A stretch of DNA of 64,000 bases from Edwardsiella piscicida (GTDB taxonomy: Bacteria > Pseudomonadota > Gammaproteobacteria > Enterobacterales > Enterobacteriaceae), in assembly GCF_001896205.1 (NCBI RefSeq), contig NZ_MPNU01000001.1:2210215-2274214 (forward strand). The letters run 5' to 3'. Position numbers and translations under genes: made by a program. The notes beneath the pieces were generated by a model. The model made no database searches. It was not told the DNA's origin and saw nothing but the letters and a program-made list of their open reading frames with translations. Positions 15,764 through 23,043 of the stretch are shown in pieces (the first letter of the stretch is position 1; every line of letters begins with the position of its first letter).

Positions 15764-17173
15764 ATGACGCACCGCCTACGCCGTTTACTGAGCGGCCTCT
15801 CGCTGCTCCTGAGCCTGCCGCTCTGCGCCGCCGGAGCCACCGAGTGGGTCACGGTCACCCCCCGGGCCATCGACGATATCCTGACCAACCCCGGCATCGG
15901 CGTCGCCAGCTTCCACGACGGCTACGGCGAACACCTGGGCCTGGCGCAGTACCCCGACACTGGCTATGAATACTTTCGCTTTTACTGGAACCAGCTTGAG
16001 CCGCAGGAGGGGCAGTTCAACTTTGCGCCGATCGATCGGGTCTTTGCCCTGGCCGCCGCCCATCGACCGGCCATGAACGTGGCGCTGCGCATAATGGCGC
16101 TGGATGCGCCGGAAAGCGGCTCCATGGTGCCGAACTGGCTGATCCAAAAGGGAATAAACGGCAGCTGGAGCGCCAATGGCCAGACCTTTATCCCCGATCT
16201 CAGCGATCCGCGCTTTATCCGCTATGCCCAGCGTCTGATGAACGCCCTGGGCCGGCGCTACGACGGCAACCCGGCGCTCGCCTTTATCGATATTGGTCTG
16301 GTCGGCGCCTGGGGCGAGTGGCATAACAGCAACTTTCCCAGCCAGCCTCCCCTGCTGCAGCGCTACACCACCGCCCAGCTCAACCGCTATGTCGACATGC
16401 ACTTCTCCGCCTTTCCCCAGACCCCGAAAGTGATGCAGATAACCGGCGGCGCTTCGCTGCCCTACGCCGTACAGCGCGGCGCCGGGTGGCGGGCCGACTG
16501 CTGGGGCGACTGGCATAACTTCTCCCGCGCCTGGAGCCATATGAAGGACGCCTACCCCGCGGCGCTGCAGGCCGCGCGCCAGCGCGACCCCAGCTTCAGC
16601 GAGGCCTGGCGCCATGCCCCGGTCAGCCTGGAGATCTGCGGCTATATGACCCAGTGGCAGACGCCGCTGGACTACACCCGCGCCCAGGTGCAGGCGACCT
16701 TCGACTGGGCGCTGGCGCACCATGCCAGCACCATCAATCTCAAGTCACGCCCGGTGCCGCCGGCGTACCGCGACATTGTCGACCAGGCGCTGCGACGCCT
16801 GGGCTACCGCTTCCGCCTGGCGCAGCTGCGCTATCCGGATGCCCCGCAGGCCGGGCAACCGCTGCGGCTGGAGGCGCGCTGGCGCAACGACGGCGTCGCC
16901 CCCATCTACCTGCGCTATACCCTGGCCTATCGCCTGCGCGATAGGCAGCAGCGCACCGTTGCCCAGGGCAGCGCACCGGACGATATCCGCCGCTGGCAGC
17001 CGGGCGAGAGCGTCAGCGACTATGCCCTGCCGCTGCCCGCCGACCTGCCCGCCGGGCGCTATGCTCTGGAGACCGCCCTGCTCGACGACCAGGGCAAGGC
17101 ACAGATCAGCCTGGCCAACGACGGCCGCCAGCCCGACGGCTGGTATCGCCTGACCACCCTAACGCTGCGCTGA
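15764..17173 (+). CDS. Secreted DUF4832-type, glycoside-hydrolase-like EPS protein
   Basis: 469 residues with a signal peptide (about 1-25, ending CAAGA). A TIM-barrel-like domain follows, including NPGIGVASFHDG near 42, RFYWNQLEPQEGQFNF near 71 (the W-x-x-L-E-P-x-x-G-x-F pattern of beta-glycosidase-like barrels), IDIGLVGAWGEWHN near 176 with possible catalytic Glu residues, and EICGYMTQW near 290. An Ig-like C-terminal part (about 350-465) matches the architecture of DUF4832 proteins. It would act in the periplasm or outside the cell, perhaps trimming, binding or modifying the polymer. Activity is not demonstrated for the family as far as I can tell. Confidence 0.75.
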   Translation: MTHRLRRLLSGLSLLLSLPLCAAGATEWVTVTPRAIDDILTNPGIGVASFHDGYGEHLGLAQYPDTGYEYFRFYWNQLEPQEGQFNFAPIDRVFALAAAHRPAMNVALRIMALDAPESGSMVPNWLIQKGINGSWSANGQTFIPDLSDPRFIRYAQRLMNALGRRYDGNPALAFIDIGLVGAWGEWHNSNFPSQPPLLQRYTTAQLNRYVDMHFSAFPQTPKVMQITGGASLPYAVQRGAGWRADCWGDWHNFSRAWSHMKDAYPAALQAARQRDPSFSEAWRHAPVSLEICGYMTQWQTPLDYTRAQVQATFDWALAHHASTINLKSRPVPPAYRDIVDQALRRLGYRFRLAQLRYPDAPQAGQPLRLEARWRNDGVAPIYLRYTLAYRLRDRQQRTVAQGSAPDDIRRWQPGESVSDYALPLPADLPAGRYALETALLDDQGKAQISLANDGRQPDGWYRLTTLTLR

Positions 17174-17202
17174 CGTCGGTCAGCCGCAGAGGAGAGCGCA
17201 CC

Positions 17203-17775
17203 GTGACCATCCTTCGCTACATCCGCAGCGATCTGCACCGCTACGTCGGCCCGGAACGGATCGGCGTAAGGACGTTTATTGTCGAATACGTGAAAAACCC
17301 CGGGTTCAAGTTCAGCGTATGGCTGCGCCTGTGCCATAGCCGCTGCCGGCCGCTGCGGGCGCTGGCGCGGCTACAGCATTTCCGCTTTAAACGAAAGTAC
17401 TTCCTGGAGATCCCCTACCAGACCCGGATCGGCTACGGACTTTATCTGGGGCACGCGGGCTGTATCGTGGTCAGCCCCACGGCGAGCATCGGTAATAACG
17501 TTAACCTGTCCCACTTCTCTACCGTCGGCGCCGTACACACGCCGGCGGCCGTCATCGGCGATCGGGTCTACGTCGGCCCCAGCGCCTGCCTCGTCGGCGC
17601 CGTCACCATTGGCAGCGATGTCAAAATCGGCGCCGGCGCCGTCGTCACCCACGATATTCCGGCGCACAGCGTCGCCGCCGGGGTTCCCGCCCGCCCGATC
17701 GGCGCCTGCGCAAACAATGACTATATTCAGTGGCCCTGGCCCGTCGAGGCGCCCGCGCCGACGGAAGAGCGCTGA
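17203..17775 (+). CDS. WcaB/CysE-like hexapeptide-repeat acetyltransferase
   Basis: 190 residues from a GTG start with a GAGGAG site. A helical N-terminus (about 1-70) precedes a left-handed beta-helix of hexapeptide repeats (about 80-165; ASIGNNVNLSHFSTVGAV, AVIGDRVYVGPSACLVGAV, VKIGAGAVVTHDIPAHSVAAG). The His in NLSHFSTVG is in the place of the catalytic histidine of serine-acetyltransferase-like enzymes. As last gene of the EPS operon it most likely O-acetylates a sugar of the repeat unit from acetyl-CoA, as WcaB does for colanic acid. A housekeeping serine acetyltransferase role is less likely here. Confidence 0.82.
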   Translation: MTILRYIRSDLHRYVGPERIGVRTFIVEYVKNPGFKFSVWLRLCHSRCRPLRALARLQHFRFKRKYFLEIPYQTRIGYGLYLGHAGCIVVSPTASIGNNVNLSHFSTVGAVHTPAAVIGDRVYVGPSACLVGAVTIGSDVKIGAGAVVTHDIPAHSVAAGVPARPIGACANNDYIQWPWPVEAPAPTEER

Positions 17776-17944
17776 GACTGGACTGGGGCGGGGGAAATAA
17801 CCTGCCTCAGCGCCGCTGAAAAAACAGACATCTCCGCATTGACATTAACCAATCCTAATAAAATATCAACAATCACTATATAAATATATGACTGTAACAA
17901 TTTGTAATGTATCATAAGGAAAAACGAAATATAAAGGCATTGCT

Positions 17945-18829
17945 ATGTTGTTCAAATTTTCGGGGTGGGATGAGTGCGGTATCGATGAGTATATGGAATG
18001 CTGCTCAAAATATGGCTACAACTCAGAGTCATCGCCTCATTATATTAAATTTATGTTACACCATGGTGCGGATCTGCGATTTGTCGCCTACAGAAAAAAG
18101 AAGTTGCTGGGCGCCGCCTGCCTTGATGGGAAATGGCTGGTCAATGACTTTAAAAATCCGAATAAGTCGATAAGCAGTCTGCCTATTCCCAATTCTTCGA
18201 TCGTTCTGCCGTTCTCTTCGGACGTCAAATGCATTGCGCCATTCAAAACCAAGTGCCTTAGTCCGCTCAAGAAAAATATCATCAATTCGTCATTTAACCT
18301 TTTTACTAAGCGGACCGCGGCCTTTGCAAAAAACGTAAGGGAAGACTTTTCCAAAAAGACCGTCTCCACCCGACGACGTGAAATTAAAAAATTTATCGCC
18401 GACGGTGGATACTTTGTCGACGTCAGCCAACTTAGCGGTGAAGAATTATTTTCAATATATGAAAATCTATTTTTTATGCGTAGAGGCGCGATTATTCCCG
18501 AGCGAGAGATTAATATCGATTTCTTTGTTAAGTTTAAAGATGACTTTATCGGCGAGGTTCTCTACCTCAATGATAATCCCGTTGGGATCCAGCTACTCAT
18601 CACCTCAACCTCGACGCTGGGCTTCTTCGTCGACTTTATCAACATTGGTTATGATATGGAGATAAAGGCGCACTCGATAGGTACTATCCTGATGTGGAAC
18701 AATCTGGAAAAAGCGACCGAGAAAGCCCATGCCCTCGCGCTCCCGCTGCATTTCTCCTTCGGCTTTATGTCAGGAAAATACAAGCAACGGTGGTGCAATC
18801 CGGTCGGCGTCGGCAGAACCCTGATATAG
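17945..18829 (+). CDS. mig-14: Mig-14-like antimicrobial-peptide resistance protein
   Basis: 294 residues. The C-terminal half shows the Mig-14 pattern: RRREIKKFIADGG near 143, IYENLFFMRRG near 170, GEVLYLNDNPVGIQLL near 203, FVDFINIGYD near 229, IGTILMWNNLEKATE near 246, and the ending LHFSFGFMSGKYKQRWC. Mig-14 in Salmonella is an inner-membrane-associated protein with an acetyltransferase-like fold that contributes to cathelicidin resistance inside macrophages. Base composition is clearly more AT-rich than the neighbouring EPS genes, suggesting separate acquisition. The AT-rich 170-bp gap upstream has a TTGACA (17839-17844) but no good -10 at 17 bases. PhoP control is known in Salmonella; I saw no PhoP box here. 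Confidence 0.8.
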   Translation: MLFKFSGWDECGIDEYMECCSKYGYNSESSPHYIKFMLHHGADLRFVAYRKKKLLGAACLDGKWLVNDFKNPNKSISSLPIPNSSIVLPFSSDVKCIAPFKTKCLSPLKKNIINSSFNLFTKRTAAFAKNVREDFSKKTVSTRRREIKKFIADGGYFVDVSQLSGEELFSIYENLFFMRRGAIIPEREINIDFFVKFKDDFIGEVLYLNDNPVGIQLLITSTSTLGFFVDFINIGYDMEIKAHSIGTILMWNNLEKATEKAHALALPLHFSFGFMSGKYKQRWCNPVGVGRTLI

Positions 18830-18881
18830 CCGCCCGACGGCGCTAGCGCCTATTTCGCCCCACGCCGGGCGCGCCGCCTAA

Positions 18882-18907
18882 GCCCACTGTGCCAGAGTGC
18901 AGTGGGC
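18882..18907. terminator. Hairpin after mig-14
   Basis: gcccactg (18882-18889) and cagtgggc (18900-18907) form an 8-bp perfect stem with a ten-base loop, 52 bases after the mig-14 stop. No T-run follows, so it may end transcription inefficiently or serve as an RNA 3' structure. Confidence 0.4.
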
Positions 18908-19002
18908 ATATCGCCCCCCCTTACCAACGCCTCGCAGAGGGCGCCATCGGCAGCTGAAAATAATCTCAACTTACCTTCACCGAGATAACTATGATAGTAT
19001 TT

Positions 19003-19026
19003 GTAATACCATTAAAATAGTATTAC
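19003..19026. promoter_or_regulatory. Dyad gtaatac-N10-gtattac, candidate operator
   Basis: The two seven-base arms at 19003-19009 and 19020-19026 are perfect inverted copies, 17 bases before the apparent first codon of the lipoprotein at 19043. TATGAT at 18990-18995 is a possible -10 just upstream, so a protein bound here would block early transcription. A nine-codon frame (18991-19020) also spans it. No known regulator was matched. Confidence 0.35.
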
Positions 19027-19042
19027 CTAACGAGATAATACC

Positions 19043-19465
19043 GTAAATAAACAACATTTATTTTTCCTCTGTATCCTATCTACCGCCCCCCTACTGCTCT
19101 CCGCCTGCGCCCAACCTGAAAGCAGCGCCGCGCGCCACGCTAAACACCTCACCTACGCCTCCGATGATAATTTCGACCCTAACTACCGCACTAAACTCTA
19201 TGACTCATACCAATCCTCCATCCCCTTTTTGCAGCAGTTCTGGGAACTAGGGAAAAAAGATCGCGCCGCCGCCATCACCCAGGCTCAGCAGCAGCAGCGC
19301 ATCGACGAATTTAAAAGCCAGGCGTTTCTAACCAGAATAAATGGCAAAGAGCATTTCGCGGGAAAAGCGTACAACAGCTATAGCCATCGGGAACAGAAAT
19401 GGCGTCAGGCGATGTCCGATGCCATCATACAAACCTATATGGATGGTTATAACGGTATTAAGTGA
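19043..19465 (+). pseudogene. Exc2-like small lipoprotein whose start codon reads GTA
   Basis: Reading back from the TTG at 19229, the frame stays open to a TAA at 19028. From 19046 it reads NKQHLFFLC..LLLSAC, a typical lipoprotein signal with lipobox LSAC. The codon where Met is expected (19043-19045) is GTA, and no ATG, GTG or TTG lies between the TAA and the signal. The mature part (about 118 residues) has AKHLTYASDDNFDPNYR and ends MDGYNGIK, resembling Exc2-type lipoproteins of enterobacteria. If translation starts only at TTG 19229, the product lacks its signal and lipidation site. Either the start was lost by GTG-to-GTA, the base is an error, or a rare start is used. Confidence 0.6.
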
Positions 19466-19486
19466 GCCGTTTTCTCTGCAATCAAT

Positions 19487-19518
19487 AAAAGATGCCCCGC
19501 TAAGGCGGGGCATCTTTT
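19487..19518 (+). terminator. Rho-independent terminator of the lipoprotein gene
   Basis: Perfect inverted repeat: aaaagatgccccgc (19487-19500) and gcggggcatctttt (19505-19518) with a four-base loop, 22 bases after the stop. The A-run before and T-run after make it able to work on both strands, so it may also serve the minus-strand ykgO. Confidence 0.92.
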
Positions 19519-19519
19519 A

Positions 19520-19576
19520 TTTCTATCGATCGTTTCTATCGATCGTTTCTATCGATCGTTTCTATCGATCGTTTCT
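19520..19576. repeat. Four tandem copies of a 13-bp unit
   Basis: The unit tttctatcgatcg is repeated four times exactly (19520-19532, 19533-19545, 19546-19558, 19559-19571) and a fifth copy stops after five bases. Each unit contains atcgat and cgatcg palindromes. It lies immediately after the terminator and before the 3' end of ykgO, outside coding sequence. Confidence 0.95.
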
Positions 19577-19625
19577 GCGGCGCAGAGGCGCGGATCCGCA
19601 CGTCGAATAGCGAAAGCTCGCACCG

Positions 19626-19751
19626 TCAGCGCTGGCGCGCCTTAAAGCGGGGGTCGCTTTTGCAGATGACATACAGCCTGCCGCGGCGGCGCACGATACG
19701 GCAGTCCGGGTGGCGATGCTTGGCCGTTTTCAGCGAGGAGAGGATCTTCAT
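19626..19751 (-). CDS. ykgO: Alternative ribosomal protein L36 (L36B)
   Basis: 41 residues, too short for most gene finders. It matches the zinc-independent L36 paralogue Ykg[18 protein letters not shown], then [21 protein letters not shown]. It lacks the C-x2-C zinc ribbon of ordinary L36. Under zinc shortage L36B and L31B replace the zinc-binding forms in the ribosome, releasing zinc. A Zur-type palindrome lies about 130 bases upstream. In relatives ykgO follows ykgM directly; here only a remnant of ykgM precedes it, so this gene depends on the ykgM promoter. Confidence 0.9.
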   Translation of the reverse strand: MKILSSLKTAKHRHPDCRIVRRRGRLYVICKSDPRFKARQR

Positions 19752-19864
19752 CGGCGCGATCCCCCGCCCAGCGCGGCGGCGCGAATGCCCCGCAGAGAGA
19801 GTACATCCGCCGCCGTCGTGACACAGGGCGTCCGGCGGCACGCCGGGTAAATAGGTGGTTTCAT
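19752..19864 (-). pseudogene. ykgM: Remnant of L31B gene ykgM
   Basis: Directly after the Zur-type site, an ATG at 19864 with an AGGAGCTGAG Shine-Dalgarno starts [10 protein letters not shown], close to the L31B N-terminus MKP-x-I-H-P-x-Y-R. The frame then drifts; a shifted frame keeps a faint L31B-like DALCHDGG. The space before ykgO is only 113 bases, whereas L31B needs about 260. So ykgM has suffered a deletion and frameshift, leaving a roughly 38-codon nonsense frame that ends at the ykgO start. The call rests on the N-terminus, operator and position. Confidence 0.6.
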
Positions 19865-19875
19865 CTCAGCTCCTA

Positions 19876-19900
19876 GCATATGTTATGTTATAACAATACT
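19876..19900 (-). promoter_or_regulatory. Zur-type operator of ykgM-ykgO
   Basis: TGTTATGTTATAACA at 19881-19895 is a perfect dyad (TGTTAT / ATAACA, three-base centre). It matches the core of the enterobacterial Zur site, which has the TGTTAT-N-ATAACA pattern. It lies 17 bases upstream of the ykgM-remnant ATG, so zinc-loaded Zur should repress here. Confidence 0.75.
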
Positions 19901-20066
19901 ATTGTAATTGAGATCGGATCGCATTCGCAAGCTCAAGTTAGCCCAGTCTCGCCAGATCGCGCCGCTCCCCTCCGCCTGGTCGGCGGATACCAAGGGCGCC
20001 CCGCACCACACAGCGCCTGTTCCTGCCCCACGCCTCACATGCTAATAATTTTCATTTACATCAATA

Positions 20067-20095
20067 TTGATATTGATTAGCGTTATCACTTTATT
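20067..20095 (+). promoter_or_regulatory. Fur-controlled promoter of the siderophore ABC importer
   Basis: GATATTGATTAGCGTTATC at 20069-20087 matches 15 of 19 positions of the Fur box GATAATGATAATCATTATC. It overlaps a possible promoter: TTGATA (20067-20072), 17 bases, TTTATT (20090-20095). Transcription would start about 15 bases before the ATG at 20116. Confidence 0.7.
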
Positions 20096-20115
20096 ATTCC
20101 TACGGTATTCCAGCC

Positions 20116-21225
20116 ATGAAAACACCCTACTCCACAGGGGTCGCCGCGCCCCGCGAAGCCGACGCGCCGCTCAGGCCAGGCGTAGACGCCATCGCCGTCC
20201 AGCGCGCCTATCGCCGCATCCTGCGGCGGCGCCTGTGGCTCATCGCCGCGATGCTGGCCGCCATCGCCGCCTCGCTGCTGCTCGATTTCACCCTTGGGCC
20301 GTCGGATCTGTCGCCCTCACGCCTCTGGCAAACGCTGTGGCACCCCGCCGCCGCCGAGGCCGCGGCGCAGGTCATCGTCTGGGATATCCGCCTGCCCTAT
20401 GCCCTTATGGCCGTCACGGTCGGTATGATCCTGGGGTTGGCCGGCGCTGAAATGCAGACCATCCTCAATAATCCGCTGGCCAGCCCCTTCACCCTGGGCG
20501 TCTCCTCCGCCGCCGCCTTCGGCGCCGCCCTGGCCATCGTGCTGGGGCTCAGCGTGCCGGGACTCCCGGCGCAGTGGGCGATCTCCGCCAATGCGCTCCT
20601 CTTCGCCCTGCTCGCCACCCTGCTGCTGTATGGCATCACCCGCTGGAGCCGCGTCGCCGCCTCCGGCGTCGTGCTGTTTGGGATCGCGCTGGTGTTCACC
20701 TTCAACGCGCTGGTCGCCCTGATGCAGTTTATCGCCAGCGAGGATACCCTGCAGGGGCTGGTGTTCTGGACCATGGGCAGCCTGGCCCGCGCCTCCTGGA
20801 CGACGCTGGGGATCCTGGGCACCGCCCTGATCGTGCTGCTGCCCCTCTCCCTGCGCAGCGCCTGGCAGCTCACCGCCCTGCGCCTGGGCGAGGATCGGGC
20901 GAGCAGCTTCGGTATCGACGTCCGTCGACTGCGCCTGAGCACCCTGCTGCGCATCAGCATCCTGTCCGCGCTGGCGGTCGCGTTCGTCGGGCCGATCGGC
21001 TTTATCGGCCTGGTCGCGCCCCATATCGCCCGTCTACTGTTTGGCGAGGATCACCGTTTTTACCTGCCCGGCAGCGCCCTTAGCGGCGCGCTGGTGCTCT
21101 CGCTGGCCTCCGTCGCCGCCAAGAACCTCTTTGCCGGCGTCGTCATTCCCGTCGGTATCGTCACCGCGCTGGTCGGCGTGCCGTTTTTCCTCAGCATCCT
21201 CTTCCGCCAGCGGGGGCTCCTATAA
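20116..21225 (+). CDS. FecCD-family siderophore ABC transporter permease
   Basis: 369 residues. After a charged N-terminal extension of about 40 residues come nine to ten helices of the BtuC/FecCD fold: WDIRLPYALMAVTVGMILGLAGAEMQTILNNPLASPFTLG near 94-133 carries the family signature, and a coupling-helix region sits near LRLGEDRASSFGID (about 255-268). VGPIGFIGLVAPHIARLLFGEDHR near 293 is the other hallmark. It is the inner-membrane channel for a ferric siderophore. Vibrioferrin loci usually have two permease genes (pvuC, pvuD); only one is here, so a homodimer is likely. The next gene, its ATPase, overlaps by one base. Confidence 0.9.
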   Translation: MKTPYSTGVAAPREADAPLRPGVDAIAVQRAYRRILRRRLWLIAAMLAAIAASLLLDFTLGPSDLSPSRLWQTLWHPAAAEAAAQVIVWDIRLPYALMAVTVGMILGLAGAEMQTILNNPLASPFTLGVSSAAAFGAALAIVLGLSVPGLPAQWAISANALLFALLATLLLYGITRWSRVAASGVVLFGIALVFTFNALVALMQFIASEDTLQGLVFWTMGSLARASWTTLGILGTALIVLLPLSLRSAWQLTALRLGEDRASSFGIDVRRLRLSTLLRISILSALAVAFVGPIGFIGLVAPHIARLLFGEDHRFYLPGSALSGALVLSLASVAAKNLFAGVVIPVGIVTALVGVPFFLSILFRQRGLL

Positions 21226-22004
21226 TGTCGGGTCTACAGATAAACGCGCTGAGCGCAGGCTACGGCGAGCGCCGCGTGATTGACGGCCTCAGCGTCGAAC
21301 GGCTGGCGGGCGGCCAGGTCTGCGCACTGCTGGGGCCCAACGGCTGCGGAAAGTCGACCCTACTGCGGGCGATGGCCGGCCTACACCCGGCGCGCGGCAG
21401 CCTGCTGCTCAACGGATGCCAGCTGGTGGGGTGCTCTGCGGCTCACCGTAGCCGTCAGGTGGTCTACCTGCCGCAAACGCTGCCGGAGGGGGTACGCCTG
21501 AGCGTACTGGAGTCGGTCATGGTGGCCCGCCATGCCACCGCCGAAGGCGACGCCAACGAGCGCGAGGTGCTGGCGCTGCTGACCCGGCTGGGGATCGCCC
21601 ACCTGGCGCTGCACAGCCTGACGACCCTGTCCGGCGGGCAAAAGCAGCTGGTTGGGCTGGCGCAATCGCTGATCCGCCGCCCCGCGCTGCTGCTGCTGGA
21701 TGAACCCCTCAGCGCGCTGGATCTCAACTACCAGTTTCACGTCATGACGCTGCTGCGTGAGGAGACGCAAAAACGTGACATTGTCACAATTGTGGTACTG
21801 CACGATCTGAATATCGCCCTGCGCCACGCCGATCATGCCCTGCTGCTCTCGCAGGGGCGGCGCATCGCCGATGGCCCTCCGCAGGCGGTGATCACCCCAG
21901 CCCACCTGGCCGACGTCTATGGCGTCCGCGGCCGGGTCGAGTCCTGCTCCCGCGGACGCCCCCAGCTGGTGGTGGATGGACTCAGCGCCCCGCCAGCGCC
22001 CTGA
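21225..22004 (+). CDS. Siderophore ABC transporter ATP-binding protein
   Basis: 259 residues. Walker A GPNGCGKST near residue 37-45, a Q-loop YLPQTLPEG near 82, signature LSGGQKQ near 138, Walker B LLLLDEPLSALD near 157 and switch His in VLHDLN near 193. It energises ferric-siderophore import with the FecCD permease before it. Partners elsewhere in the locus are the periplasmic binding protein at 30039 and the receptor at 31266. These two import genes have their own Fur box and are separated from the biosynthetic operon by a 227-bp gap with a second box. Confidence 0.92.
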   Translation: MSGLQINALSAGYGERRVIDGLSVERLAGGQVCALLGPNGCGKSTLLRAMAGLHPARGSLLLNGCQLVGCSAAHRSRQVVYLPQTLPEGVRLSVLESVMVARHATAEGDANEREVLALLTRLGIAHLALHSLTTLSGGQKQLVGLAQSLIRRPALLLLDEPLSALDLNYQFHVMTLLREETQKRDIVTIVVLHDLNIALRHADHALLLSQGRRIADGPPQAVITPAHLADVYGVRGRVESCSRGRPQLVVDGLSAPPAP

Positions 22005-22202
22005 CCCGGTCGCGCCTCCCCGTCGCCGTCGCTCCCCGCCGCGGCGACAGGGCGCGGGATAATCACAATAACCATAATAAACATACTGTTATATAACACT
22101 GCCGCCGCCGCCAGCCGCCGCCCCGCTCCGACGCATTCTGAAATAATTTGCAACAATTATTCACTATCTCACCACGATCATCCCCGCTAGATTAATTTGA
22201 AT

Positions 22203-22231
22203 GAAAATCATTACCATTATCATTAATAACT
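22203..22231 (+). promoter_or_regulatory. Fur box and possible leaderless start of the siderophore operon
   Basis: GAAAATCATTACCATTATC (22203-22221) matches 15 of 19 Fur-box positions, and the flanking ATTATCATTAAT extends it. A TTGAAT upstream and TATCAT (22218-22223), 15 bases apart, would start RNA close to the ATG at 22232. There is no Shine-Dalgarno sequence before that ATG. The rest of the gap from 22005 is AT/GC-mixed and holds no gene I can recognise. Confidence 0.65.
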
Positions 22232-23029
22232 ATGCTGGAATTATCGCTCCCCGCTAAGCTGGGTAAACAGCCGGTTTTCGGCATCCTCAATTCGCTGCTC
22301 CACCCCCTGCTGGTGGAGATGATCGCCTGCGCCGGGTATGACTTTGTCATCCTGGATATGGAGCATCTGCCCCACGATGAGGAGCGCCTGCAGCACTGCA
22401 TTCATCTGGCCCAGAGCCACGGCTGCGCGCCGCTGGTGCGCGTTCCCGACGCCACGGCCAAGCGCATTGGCCGCGTGCTGGATCTCGGTGCCCACGGCAT
22501 CGTCCTGCCGCAGGTCGAGTCCATCGCCGAGGTCACCGCGGCGCGCGACGCTATGCGCTTTCCGCCCCTTGGACGACGCGGTATCACCGGCGGCGGCGTC
22601 ACCGGTTTCGGCACCCGACCGCTGGACGCCTATTGTCAGCAGGCCAACCAGGGACTGATGCTGATCCCGATGATCGAGTCAGCCGCCGGGCTGGCCATCC
22701 TCGATGAGCTGCTGGCGCTCGACGGGGTCGCCATGATCCTGGAGGGGGCGCTGGACATGGCGCTCAGCCTGGGGCTGGGCGCGCAGCCGACGCACCCGCG
22801 GGTGACCCGCCAGCTGCGCCGCATCGCCCGCCGCTGCCGCGCCGCCGGCGTCCCCTTCTGCGCCAACCCCCGCAGCGAACGGCAGCAGGCCGACTGGCTG
22901 CGCCGCGGGATCGACGCCTGGCTGTGCGGCGAAGATCGCGGCCTGCTGTTCCGCGCGTTACGTCAGCGGCGCGACGACCTCCGCGCCGCGACCTCCCGTG
23001 GCCCGCGCGCCACCGATCTTTCCCTGTAA
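22232..23029 (+). CDS. SbnG-like citrate synthase (HpcH/HpaI aldolase family)
   Basis: 265 residues, HpcH/HpaI aldolase TIM barrel. FVILDMEHLPHDEE near 35-48 carries acidic and His residues of the active site; VRVPDATAKRIGRVLDLGA near 70 and GIVLPQVES near 90 hold the conserved Arg and Glu. MIESAAGLAILDELL near 149 follows. In staphyloferrin B and achromobactin clusters, relatives supply citrate from oxaloacetate and acetyl-CoA or have a related role. Here it heads the pvs-type operon, so dedicated citrate supply is the simplest reading. A hydroxy-oxo-acid aldolase of degradation pathways is the alternative, less likely in this context. The ATG has no visible ribosome-binding site. Confidence 0.78.
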   Translation: MLELSLPAKLGKQPVFGILNSLLHPLLVEMIACAGYDFVILDMEHLPHDEERLQHCIHLAQSHGCAPLVRVPDATAKRIGRVLDLGAHGIVLPQVESIAEVTAARDAMRFPPLGRRGITGGGVTGFGTRPLDAYCQQANQGLMLIPMIESAAGLAILDELLALDGVAMILEGALDMALSLGLGAQPTHPRVTRQLRRIARRCRAAGVPFCANPRSERQQADWLRRGIDAWLCGEDRGLLFRALRQRRDDLRAATSRGPRATDLSL

Positions 23030-23043
23030 AACGGATACCGCCT

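Noticed and set aside
18991..19020. Nine-codon leader peptide (MIVFVIPLK) before the lipoprotein gene
   Set aside because: The frame coincides with a likely -10 element and has no ribosome-binding site; attenuation would need runs of a regulatory amino acid or a downstream terminator, which are absent.
19520..19576. Tandem repeat as a CRISPR array
   Set aside because: Units are 13 bases and contiguous without spacers; no cas genes are nearby.
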